A stretch of 7,703 bases of DNA from Candidatus Komeilibacteria bacterium RIFCSPLOWO2_01_FULL_45_10 (lineage in GTDB: Bacteria > Patescibacteriota > Patescibacteriia > UBA1558 > UBA10009): contig MHKL01000005.1 in assembly GCA_001818835.1 (NCBI GenBank), positions 1-7,703 on the forward strand. The letters run 5' to 3'. Made by a program: the position numbers and the translations under genes. The first letter of the stretch is position 1; every line of letters starts with the position of its first letter. A model generated the notes under the pieces. It had not been told where the DNA came from. It searched no databases and saw only the letters and a list, made by a program, of their open reading frames with translations. This document shows positions 1 through 5,942 of the stretch, piece by piece.

Positions 1-360
1 CGCTTCAAATTTCGCCTGGTCAATGACGCCGGTTTTAATTAATTGAGCGCCTAAATTTCCCCACCTCACCGGCAAAATAACTCCGGCGGCCGGCAAAACT
101 TTATCCTCCAAAGCCGCTAAATCATCAGTTGCTGAAACAGTAGAGTTTACCTTAGCCGTTTGAGATTGAGAGTCGTTTTTAGAGGAACTTTTCGGCAAAT
201 ATTTAAGTTGGCTGGTGTAAACCCAGGCCCCGGCCAAGATGACGACTGCCAGCACAATCGCGAGCGGCAAAATATATGAATTAAGGGGAGCAGCAACAAA
301 GGCGGGTAGCTCTTCTTTTTTTTCATCTTCTTCACTGGAAGTAAAGATTTTAGTTTTCAT
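1..360 (-). CDS. Single-pass membrane protein, N-terminal part only (3' end beyond the window)
   Basis: An open frame starts at an ATG at 360 and runs off the left edge, giving the first 120 residues. I do not recognise the family with confidence. The N-terminus is charged and cytoplasmic-looking (KTKIF, then an acidic/lysine run EEDEKKEE). One hydrophobic segment follows at about residues 29-48, then a Ser/Gln/Thr-rich linker at about 53-80, then the start of a folded domain (LPAAGVILPVRWGNLG, then IKTGVIDQAKFEA). This is the layout of a membrane-anchored protein with its main domain outside the cell. It lies 27 bases after the ccdA-like gene on the same strand, so it is probably the next gene of the redox cassette. 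No cysteine occurs in the visible part. No Shine-Dalgarno sequence precedes the ATG. The reading is supported by clean coding to the window edge; the function is unknown. Confidence 0.75.
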   Translation of the reverse strand, partial: MKTKIFTSSEEDEKKEELPAFVAAPLNSYILPLAIVLAVVILAGAWVYTSQLKYLPKSSSKNDSQSQTAKVNSTVSATDDLAALEDKVLPAAGVILPVRWGNLGAQLIKTGVIDQAKFEA

Positions 361-387
361 ACTTTTAATAAGTAGTAATGTTAATGA

Positions 388-1251
388 TTAAGATTTCGTA
401 GAATTTTTCTTAGACCAATAAAGCCAGTAGCCAAAAAGCGAGAGGATAAGCGCGGCCCAAATACCGTCCGGAATTTGATTCAAGAATGGCACGACTTTTT
501 GGCTCCACTGATTTAATCCCTCGCCCAATTTTGTCTGCCAAACCGGCGCATAAAAAGCATTATGGGTTAAAGCCAAATATAACAGGATGACGCTCATTAA
601 CAGAAAAATAAGGCCGGCTAAGAGATTGGTGGAATGAACAAAAATGGTTTTGCCGCCGATTTTGACTTCCCACAATTTACCCTGAATGAACTTGCTTTGC
701 TGAAGTTTGAACCGGTCGTAAAAATAAGCCAGAATAAAAAGCGGAAAAGTCATGCCAAAAACATAGGCAAAGGTGACCAGCAGGGCTTTCCAGAAAACCC
801 CGGAAATCGCCGCCAAAGTGACGGCCCCGGCCAAAACCGGCGCGCAGCAAGAAGTGGCGGCCCCGGAAAAAATCCCCAGCAGAAAAACTGACTTAACATC
901 CATGTTCCTCATATCGGTCTTGATTCTCTTGGTCATGGGCATTAAGGCCAAGCCCTTGCCCAAAATGGCCAAAACGGCCAAAATCAGCATTAACGAACCG
1001 CCGACAAAATACATTTCCCGGTGAAAATCCCTGAACAGCTGGGCAATCGCGGCCGCGCCCAGGCCAATGGGAATCAGAATCACGGCAATACCGGCAAAAA
1101 ACACAAAAGTCATTTTTAGAATCTGGGCCTTTTGCCGAAAAGCCGAGGCTAGATAAGCGGGCAACAACACGGTAATGCAACAGGGCGCAAATAAGGCCAC
1201 CAAGCCCGCCGCAAAAGCGGCAATCAAAGAAGCGCTGAAAATTACATCCAT
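388..1251 (-). CDS. ccdA: CcdA/DsbD-type transmembrane electron carrier with doubled cysteines
   Basis: 287 residues, very hydrophobic. Helices are visible at about 7-33, 44-68, 80-98, 121-148, 156-177, 209-229 and 263-279. Known CcdA proteins carry electrons from cytoplasmic thioredoxin across the membrane through one cysteine in helix 1 and one in helix 4. Here helix 1 has FAPCC (C24, C25) followed by LLPAY, matching the usual PC...LLPxY signature. Helix 4 has GAATSCCAP (C135, C136), in the place of the usual PCxxP. Both positions are therefore adjacent cysteine pairs, and the proline normally preceding the helix-4 cysteine is serine. A basic/polar segment at about 179-207 and a seventh helix at the C-terminus extend the usual six-helix core. 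The ATG at 1251 lies 4 bases after the DUF1573 stop, which suggests coupled translation; no Shine-Dalgarno is seen. It is likely the electron source for the DsbA-like neighbour. A metal-transport role is a less likely alternative. Confidence 0.85.
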   Translation of the reverse strand: MDVIFSASLIAAFAAGLVALFAPCCITVLLPAYLASAFRQKAQILKMTFVFFAGIAVILIPIGLGAAAIAQLFRDFHREMYFVGGSLMLILAVLAILGKGLALMPMTKRIKTDMRNMDVKSVFLLGIFSGAATSCCAPVLAGAVTLAAISGVFWKALLVTFAYVFGMTFPLFILAYFYDRFKLQQSKFIQGKLWEVKIGGKTIFVHSTNLLAGLIFLLMSVILLYLALTHNAFYAPVWQTKLGEGLNQWSQKVVPFLNQIPDGIWAALILSLFGYWLYWSKKNSTKS

Positions 1252-1255
1252 ATGA

Positions 1256-1777
1256 TTAATTGGTGACGTTAGCGGTGAATTTAAGTTCCACTTTGGGCGA
1301 AAGCGATGAGTTGGTTTCCAAGTAAACGGAGCGGCTTATCAAACCCACGCCGGCCGGGCCATGCGCCGCCGGATCAAAAATCGCTTCCACTACCAGTTCC
1401 TCGCCAGGATTAATCGTCACCTGACCTTTGGCCAGTCCGCTGTGGCCAGACATGCCGTAAGGACCAAATCTTTTTTGATCCGCGGTCGTCAGATAAGCGG
1501 TGGTGCACATGCAAGAAGTGGAAACTCTGTTAACGGTAACGGCTCCCTCGCCCTGATTCTTTAAGCGGAAAACATGGCTGACGTTACCACCGGGCATGGC
1601 AATAGTGCCAAAATTAAAACTTGCTTCCTCGGCAGTAAGCTGACCGTTGACTGATTGATTGTCTTGATTGTTTTGTGAGGATGACGAGTTCGTGAAAATA
1701 AGATATAGCCCCACTATAACCAGGAGCGAAATAAAACCTAAAATAAACCAAGTTGAATTTTTACTTGCGTTTTTCAT
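1256..1777 (-). CDS. Membrane-anchored DUF1573 protein with Cys-Met-Cys motif
   Basis: 173 residues. A short basic N-terminus is followed by one membrane helix at about 10-29, then a polar Ser/Asn/Gln linker to about 46, then a beta-rich domain. The domain shows the DUF1573 hallmarks: FNFGTIAMPGG at 54-64, HVFRLKNQGEGAVTV at 68-82 and SCMCTTA at 88-94. The usual family motif is CGCT; here it is Cys89-Met90-Cys91. A loop with FGPYGMSGHSG (about 104-114) and FDPAAHGPAGVG (about 134-145) follows, adding Met109, His111 and His139 as possible metal ligands. DUF1573 has an immunoglobulin-like (ASH-like) fold and no settled function. The gene lies 5 bases after the dsbA-like stop and 4 bases before ccdA, so all three are surely one transcript. 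The protein should face outward, where the cysteines could be kept reduced by the CcdA/DsbA pair. The family call is firm; the role is inference. Confidence 0.85.
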   Translation of the reverse strand: MKNASKNSTWFILGFISLLVIVGLYLIFTNSSSSQNNQDNQSVNGQLTAEEASFNFGTIAMPGGNVSHVFRLKNQGEGAVTVNRVSTSCMCTTAYLTTADQKRFGPYGMSGHSGLAKGQVTINPGEELVVEAIFDPAAHGPAGVGLISRSVYLETNSSLSPKVELKFTANVTN

Positions 1778-1782
1778 AAGAG

Positions 1783-2535
1783 TTATTGATTTAATTCGGA
1801 GTCAATAATTTGCTTCAAAGAAGCAACCGGCAACGCGCCCTTAACGGGAATGCCATTGATGAAGTTGCCGGGCGTGCCGGTGACGCCATAAGAGATGCCT
1901 TCCTGGTATTCGGCTTCCACCTTGTCCCGGTATTTTCCGGAAGAGACGCAATCCCTGAACTGACTTAAATTCACGCCGATTTGTCCGGCTAGCTCCTCGT
2001 ACAAAGCATTGCCTAAGCGGTCCTGGTTGGAGAATAAGCCGTCGGCAAACTGCCAAAAGCCAATGTCGCCTTTTTGTTCGGCAGTACATTCGCTGGCTTC
2101 GGCCGCGGGCCGGGCGTTAGGATGGAGTGAATCCAAGGGAAAATGCTTGTAAATCCAGGCAACCTGGTCGCCGTACTCGCTCATTACCTGCTGCATGGTG
2201 GGATGAAAGGCGCCGCAGTAAGGACACTGGAAATCGGAAAACTCCACGATTTTAACGGGCGCGTTTAAGTTTCCTCTGACATGCTCATTGCCGGTCAGCT
2301 GAATGTTGACCAGTCCGCCTTGGGCGGCATTCGGAGCAACCGTTGGCGCCACGGCCGGATTATTGACATCAGTATTATTAACTTTTTCGCTTCCTCCTTT
2401 TTCCGCCAGCGTTTGGGAAAGCAGGATAAAGAAACCGACGGTGCCCAAAATCAGAACGCTGAAAATAACGCCTAAAATAAAGCTGGTTTTGGGAGCAAGA
2501 GACGAAAAAACATTCTGCTTTTTATCTTCGGACAT
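1783..2535 (-). CDS. Membrane-anchored DsbA-like thioredoxin-fold oxidoreductase
   Basis: 250 residues with the start at the ATG at 2535. A short cytoplasmic tail (MSEDKKQNVF) precedes one membrane helix at about 19-41, a Pro/Ala/Asn-rich linker to about 75, and a thioredoxin-fold domain. The active site is FSDFQCPYCGAFHP with C104 and C107, and the cis-proline loop is VTGTPGNFING (P222). Two further cysteines, C150 and C196, sit in the helical insertion and could form a structural disulfide. This matches the DsbA/Thioredoxin_4 group of extracytoplasmic thiol-disulfide oxidoreductases (oxidase, reductase or isomerase). The frame is open further upstream to an ATG at 2679, but those 48 codons overlap the end of the preceding gene and cross two hairpins, and they would place a second hydrophobic stretch in front of the charged tail. 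The inner start is therefore preferred. CcdA two genes downstream suggests it is recycled as a reductase or isomerase. Confidence 0.9.
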   Translation of the reverse strand: MSEDKKQNVFSSLAPKTSFILGVIFSVLILGTVGFFILLSQTLAEKGGSEKVNNTDVNNPAVAPTVAPNAAQGGLVNIQLTGNEHVRGNLNAPVKIVEFSDFQCPYCGAFHPTMQQVMSEYGDQVAWIYKHFPLDSLHPNARPAAEASECTAEQKGDIGFWQFADGLFSNQDRLGNALYEELAGQIGVNLSQFRDCVSSGKYRDKVEAEYQEGISYGVTGTPGNFINGIPVKGALPVASLKQIIDSELNQ

Positions 2536-2561
2536 ACTTAATAAGAGAATTAATGATAAAC

Positions 2562-2614
2562 CCAAGCTAAGCTTGGATAAACAAAATTCCATCTCTAACG
2601 AAGAGGCGTTAGAG
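2562..2614 (-). promoter_or_regulatory. Two adjacent hairpins in the leader of the dsbA-like gene
   Basis: The 85-base gap between the small membrane-protein gene and dsbA holds two perfect inverted repeats. CTCTAACG (2593-2600) pairs with CGTTAGAG (2607-2614) around a 6-base loop, and CCAAGC (2562-2567) pairs with GCTTGG (2571-2576) around a 3-base loop. On the minus strand the first hairpin is followed by only a broken T tract (ATTTTGTTT), so it is a poor intrinsic terminator. The pair could be a partial terminator, an RNA-processing site or mRNA end protection, which would set dsbA expression apart from the upstream gene. I see no clear promoter in the gap. Confidence 0.45.
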
Positions 2615-2620
2615 GAAAAT

Positions 2621-3010
2621 TTAGCAGAATGTCTTTGGCTGAATGAGGCCGTCCGCGTAAGCCAGGAGCAATCGGTCAAACGGCTTAAGGCGGCCTAAAG
2701 ATATTTGAGATTTGAAAAAATAACGATGAAATAATTTTTCCGGCAAGGCTTTTCTTCTAGCCAAAAATGATTTCAACAATCTTTTGGTTGACCGGATGGC
2801 TAAAACAACAACGGCCGCCACTAAACCAATTACCAGTAAATTTCTCATGTAAATCAGGTGGTCAAGGTCATTACCGCGGCCGCAAAAACTGTCAATCGGC
2901 TTCAAACCAAAATGAAAACCGTTCATGCCGCACTGCGGCATGGCAACGGGCATTAATAAAATTCCGGCTAAGGCGAGAAAAGTCAGTATATATAAGCTCT
3001 TTTTAGTCAT
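2621..3010 (-). CDS. Small two-helix membrane protein with two cysteines in the outer loop
   Basis: 129 residues; I do not recognise the family. Helix 1 is at about 5-24 and helix 2 at about 56-73. Lys/Arg residues before helix 1 and after helix 2 place both ends inside by the positive-inside rule, so the roughly 30-residue loop faces outward. That loop contains C27 (MPQCGMN), H33, C43 (SFCGRG), and Met23 and Met29. The C-terminal half (about 74-129) is basic and cytoplasmic, and the last residue is another cysteine (PKTFC). The ATG at 3010 is chosen over an in-frame ATG at 3043, because a strong -10 element lies between them and overlaps the extra codons. It is the first gene of the redox cassette. 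The loop cysteines are plausible partners or substrates of the DsbA-like protein encoded next. The coding call rests on composition, topology and the promoter rather than homology. Confidence 0.7.
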   Translation of the reverse strand: MTKKSLYILTFLALAGILLMPVAMPQCGMNGFHFGLKPIDSFCGRGNDLDHLIYMRNLLVIGLVAAVVVLAIRSTKRLLKSFLARRKALPEKLFHRYFFKSQISLGRLKPFDRLLLAYADGLIQPKTFC

Positions 3011-3017
3011 TGGGATT

Positions 3018-3026
3018 ATTATAGCA
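3018..3026 (-). promoter_or_regulatory. Extended -10 promoter for the redox cassette, probably leaderless
   Basis: Read on the minus strand, TGCTATAAT is a perfect extended -10 element: TATAAT at 3023-3018, with the TG at 3026-3025. The -35 region at the right distance is weak (TTCTTG at 17 bases), as is usual for extended -10 promoters. The -10 ends only 7 bases before the ATG at 3010, so the transcript should begin at or within a base or two of the start codon, leaving no leader. Confidence 0.65.
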
Positions 3027-3060
3027 CAAAATTGAGAAAACAAGAAAGCAAAGAAGCATC

Positions 3061-3150
3061 GGCTAAAGGCCGATCAGCCTCTTAAGCCATAGGCTTATCA
3101 GCCTTTGGCTGTGGCTGTGGCTGAAGAAAGCATACGGCGACTTCGTCGCC
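3061..3150. repeat. Repeat-rich intergenic region with hairpins
   Basis: No gene is supported between 3027 and 3220. This stretch holds several small repeats: TAAGCC ATA GGCTTA (3083-3097) is a perfect hairpin flanked by the direct repeat ATCAGCCT (3073-3080 and 3097-3104). GGCTGT is repeated in tandem (3107-3123). GGCGAC TTC GTCGCC (3136-3150) is a compact GC-rich hairpin. None is followed by a T run on either strand, so these are not intrinsic terminators. They look like intergenic palindromic repeat debris or mRNA 3'-end structures. Confidence 0.55.
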
Positions 3151-3163
3151 TAATCAGAAAAGC

Positions 3164-3210
3164 AAAAAAACAATTCTTGCTTATTTGTTTTCTTGCTTAT
3201 TTGTTTTTTT
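3164..3210 (-). terminator. AT-rich terminator candidate after fusA (bidirectional shape)
   Basis: A7CAA at 3164-3173 is the exact complement of TTGT7 at 3201-3210. On the minus strand this gives a 10-bp, nearly all A-U stem ending in a run of seven T (3170-3164), starting 11 bases after the fusA stop codon. TAATC (3151-3155) and GATTA (3211-3215) could extend the pairing outside a bulge. The T run supports termination; the weak stem and the 27-base loop lower confidence. Confidence 0.45.
3174..3205. repeat. Perfect 16-bp tandem duplication
   Basis: TTCTTGCTTATTTGTT occurs at 3174-3189 and again at 3190-3205 without a mismatch or gap. It fills the loop of the terminator candidate after fusA. 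It could be a recent slippage duplication. Confidence 0.85.
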
Positions 3211-3220
3211 GATTAAATGA

Positions 3221-5302
3221 TTACTTCTTCCCGCGCGCTTCCACAATGGCCATTTCCACGTTTTTCGGCACTTCGGCGTAATGGTCAAATTCCATGGTGT
3301 AAGACGCCCGGCCCTGGGTTAAAGACCTTAAAGCGGTGGCGTAACCGAACATGGAAGCCAAAGGCACCAAACCGTCAATCACCTTCATCTGGACGCGGTC
3401 GCTCATATTGGTAATCTGGCCGCGCTTGGAATTAAGGTCGCCAATCACTTCGCCCATAAAATCGGCCGGGGTAACGACCTCAATTTTCATCATCGGCTCC
3501 AAAAGCACCAGCCCGGCTCTTTTGGCCGCCGCCTGCAAGGCCATGGAACCGGCAATTTTAAAAGCCGCTTCCGAAGAGTCAACTTCATGGTAAGAACCGT
3601 CAAAACAGGTAGCTTTAAAATCAATCAGAGGATAGTCGGCCAAAACGCCGTTATCGGACGCTTCCTTAACGCCCTTCTGGATGGCCGGCAGATATTCGCG
3701 GGGAACAATACCGCCCTTGATGGCGTCAACAAATTCATAGCCCTTGCCCCGCTCCTGCGGTTCAAGCTTCAGCCAGCAATGACCGTACTGGCCCCGGCCG
3801 CCGGACTGGCGGATGTATTTGCCTTCGGCTTCGGCCGTGCCTTTAATGGTTTCCTTGTAAGCCACTTGGGGCTTGCCCACGTTGCACTCCACGCTGAACT
3901 CCCGTTTCATCCGGTCAACGATAATTTCCAAATGCAATTCGCCCATGCCGGCAATAATGGTCTGTAAAGTTTCCTCGTCGGTTTTAACCCTGAAGGTCGG
4001 GTCCTCTTCCATGAGTTTGGAAAGCGCCATGCCCATTTTTTCCTGGTCAACTTTGGTTTTGGGTTCAATGGCCACGGAAATGACCGGGTCCGGGAAAGCG
4101 ATTGATTCCAGAACAATCGGCTTATCTTCGTCGCAGAGGGTATTGCCGGTGGTCGTGGCTTTTAAGCCCACGGCCGCGGCAATGTCACCGGCGTAAACCT
4201 CTTCCACGTCCTCGCGGTGGTTGGCGTGCATGATCAAAATCCGGCCGATCCTTTCCTTTTGGTCGGAAGAGCTGTTGTAAACGTAAGAGCCGGCTTTTAA
4301 GGTTCCGGCGTAAATCCTGAAAAAGCAAAGTTTGCCCACGTAAGGGTCGGTGGCGATTTTAAAGGCCAAAGCGGTAAAGGGCTCTTTATCGTCCGCCTGG
4401 CGAACGACTTTAATTTCTTTATTACCGGGTTCAAAACCAGCCATGGGCGGAATGTCCAAAGGCGACGGCAAAAAGTCGCAGACCGCATCCAGTAAAAACT
4501 GCACGCCTTTGTTTTTTAAGGCGCTGCCGCATAAAACCGGCACCAGTTCGTTTTTAACCACGGCCTGGCGCAAGGCGTGCTTAAACTCCGCTTCCGTGAT
4601 TTCCTTGCCTTCCAGATATTTGTTCATTAAAACCTCGTCGGTGGACGAAACCGCTTCCAGCAGTTTGGCGCGGTGTTCTTCCACCTTTTCCTTCAGCTCG
4701 GCTGGCACGGCCTCTTCCTCAACGATTTTGCCCAGATCATCTTTGTAAAAATAGGCCTTCCGCCTGAATAAATCAATGATGCCTTTAAAATTTTCTTCGG
4801 CGCCGATGGGCAATTGAATCGGGTAAGCGCTCTTGGTCAGGCGCTGGTGGATTGACTTTAAATCCTTGTAAAAGTCCGCGCCCATCCGGTCCATTTTATT
4901 GATGAAGCAAATCCGCGGCACGCCGAACTTTTCCGCCTGATGCCAGACCGTTTCGGACTGCGGCTCCACGCCGGCCACGCCGTCAAAAACCACCACGCCG
5001 CCGTCCAAAACCCTCAGCGACCTCTGGACTTCGGCCGTAAAATCAATGTGGCCCGGCGTATCAATGATGTTAATGCGGCAATCCTGCCAAAAGCAGGTGG
5101 TGGCCGCCGAAGTGATGGTAATGCCCCTTTCCTTTTCCTGCGCCATCCAGTCCATTTCCGCCGCCCCCTCATGGACCTCGCCGATTTTATGCTTTTTGCC
5201 GGTATAAAAAAGAATGCGCTCGGAAACGGTGGTTTTGCCGGCGTCAATGTGGGCGATAATGCCGATGTTGCGGTATTTTTCTATGGGATATTGTCGGGGC
5301 AT
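3221..5302 (-). CDS. fusA: Elongation factor G
   Basis: 693 residues, the usual full length for EF-G, the GTPase that moves tRNAs and mRNA through the ribosome and helps RRF recycle ribosomes. G-domain motifs are all present: AHIDAGKTT (17-25, P loop), RGITIT (59-64, switch I), DTPGH (81-85, switch II) and NKMD (135-138). The catalytic histidine is H85. The domain II beta barrel lies at about 305-400, domain III at about 405-480, domain IV at about 485-605 and domain V at about 610-690. The domain IV tip has SYHEVDSSE with H572, the residue that contacts the decoding centre in known EF-Gs. The start at 5302 gives the standard N-terminus ([15 protein letters not shown]). It is third in the str operon, 71 bases after rpsG, with no Shine-Dalgarno. 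tuf does not follow. No residue looks damaged. Confidence 0.98.
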   Translation of the reverse strand: MPRQYPIEKYRNIGIIAHIDAGKTTVSERILFYTGKKHKIGEVHEGAAEMDWMAQEKERGITITSAATTCFWQDCRINIIDTPGHIDFTAEVQRSLRVLDGGVVVFDGVAGVEPQSETVWHQAEKFGVPRICFINKMDRMGADFYKDLKSIHQRLTKSAYPIQLPIGAEENFKGIIDLFRRKAYFYKDDLGKIVEEEAVPAELKEKVEEHRAKLLEAVSSTDEVLMNKYLEGKEITEAEFKHALRQAVVKNELVPVLCGSALKNKGVQFLLDAVCDFLPSPLDIPPMAGFEPGNKEIKVVRQADDKEPFTALAFKIATDPYVGKLCFFRIYAGTLKAGSYVYNSSSDQKERIGRILIMHANHREDVEEVYAGDIAAAVGLKATTTGNTLCDEDKPIVLESIAFPDPVISVAIEPKTKVDQEKMGMALSKLMEEDPTFRVKTDEETLQTIIAGMGELHLEIIVDRMKREFSVECNVGKPQVAYKETIKGTAEAEGKYIRQSGGRGQYGHCWLKLEPQERGKGYEFVDAIKGGIVPREYLPAIQKGVKEASDNGVLADYPLIDFKATCFDGSYHEVDSSEAAFKIAGSMALQAAAKRAGLVLLEPMMKIEVVTPADFMGEVIGDLNSKRGQITNMSDRVQMKVIDGLVPLASMFGYATALRSLTQGRASYTMEFDHYAEVPKNVEMAIVEARGKK

Positions 5303-5335
5303 GAAATTTAAGTCAAAAAATTAAAGGTTAAAATT

Positions 5336-5371
5336 GCTACGTGATGCCGGCAGGCAGGTAGGCTACGTGAT
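5336..5371. repeat. 10-bp direct repeat in the rpsG-fusA gap
   Basis: GCTACGTGAT occurs at 5336-5345 and 5362-5371, separated by a GC-rich 16-base spacer containing the palindrome GCCGGC and GGCAGGCAGG. The array fills about half of the 71-base gap between rpsG and fusA, just after the rpsG stop codon. There is no T run after it. Its function is unknown. Confidence 0.7.
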
Positions 5372-5373
5372 TT

Positions 5374-5838
5374 TTACGCAAAATGAGCGAAGGCACGGTT
5401 GGCTTCGGCCATGCGGTGGACGTCCTCTCTTTTCTTGACGGCTTCGCCTTCGCCTTTGGCCGCGGCGATTAATTCTTCCGCCAGCTTTTGGGCCATGGGC
5501 TTGCCTTTCTTGGTTTGGGCCGCGTTAATCAGCCAGCGGTAAGCCAAAACCAAACGCCGGTCGCTGGAAACCACCATGGGAATCTGGTAGTTGGCGCCGC
5601 CAATCCGGCGGCTCTTGACTTCCAGCTGCGGCGAAACGTTTTTTAAGGCTTCTTCAAAAACGACCAAAGGATCGCCTTTGGTTTTGGCGGAAATAACGTC
5701 CAGGGCGTCGTAAACGACTTTCTGCGCCACCGTTTTTTTTCCGCCCCGCATAATATAATTGATTAACTTGGCGATTCTAACGCTATTAAACTTCGGGTCA
5801 GGGGCAATTTTTCTTTTAACTGACGGTTTGCTTCTCAT
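5374..5838 (-). CDS. rpsG: 30S ribosomal protein S7
   Basis: 154 residues, close to the usual 156. S7 is the primary binder that starts assembly of the 30S head, and it lines the E site. The N-terminal segment KRKIAPDPKFNS (8-19), the central EVKSRRIGGANYQIP (73-87) and the C-terminal AVKKREDVHRMAEANRAFAH (133-152) are the strongly conserved parts. The last two are rRNA-binding and head-contact regions. The start at 5838 fits the family N-terminus. It is second in the str operon. The ATG has an A/T-rich leader; a GGGAG lies about 18 bases upstream, too far for a normal Shine-Dalgarno. The hairpin between rpsL and rpsG may mediate feedback by S7 itself. Confidence 0.98.
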   Translation of the reverse strand: MRSKPSVKRKIAPDPKFNSVRIAKLINYIMRGGKKTVAQKVVYDALDVISAKTKGDPLVVFEEALKNVSPQLEVKSRRIGGANYQIPMVVSSDRRLVLAYRWLINAAQTKKGKPMAQKLAEELIAAAKGEGEAVKKREDVHRMAEANRAFAHFA

Positions 5839-5865
5839 AAATTATTTTTTAGCTTTCTCCCGTTT

Positions 5866-5893
5866 GGCGCCTTTCGGCCTTGCTCAAGGCGCC
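5866..5893 (-). promoter_or_regulatory. Hairpin in the rpsL-rpsG intercistronic region, candidate S7 feedback site
   Basis: GGCGCCTT (5866-5873) pairs perfectly with AAGGCGCC (5886-5893) around a 12-base loop, in the middle of the 104-base gap between rpsL and rpsG. No T run follows on the minus strand, so it is not a terminator. In E. coli, S7 binds a structured intercistronic region of similar length in the str mRNA and represses translation. The same position and size suggest an equivalent here, but no sequence match to the E. coli site is claimed. Confidence 0.5.
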
Positions 5894-5942
5894 TTTAAAA
5901 CTTAAAGGTATTGATAAATTCAATGAGTCACTGTTATTAACT

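Noticed and set aside
634..1024. Plus-strand open frames opposite ccdA
   Set aside because: They are shadows of the membrane-protein gene, with basic, low-complexity translations and no ribosome-binding site.
388..1251. Reading the CC motifs as a MerT-type mercury transporter
   Set aside because: The length, helix number and the PC...LLPAY signature fit CcdA better, and there are no mer genes nearby.
2536..2679. Extended N-terminus of the dsbA-like gene from the ATG at 2679, or from one at 2592
   Set aside because: It overlaps the preceding gene, crosses two hairpins, and would put a second hydrophobic stretch before a typical charged cytoplasmic tail.
3011..3043. Longer start of the small membrane protein at 3043
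   Set aside because: The perfect -10 element lies inside these codons, so they would not be in the main transcript.
3174..3205. Two-copy tandem repeat as a CRISPR fragment
   Set aside because: The copies are directly adjacent with no spacer, the unit is AT-rich and there are no cas genes.
4940..5311. Plus-strand open frame opposite the fusA start
   Set aside because: The antisense frame lies within conserved fusA codons and its translation shows no domain.
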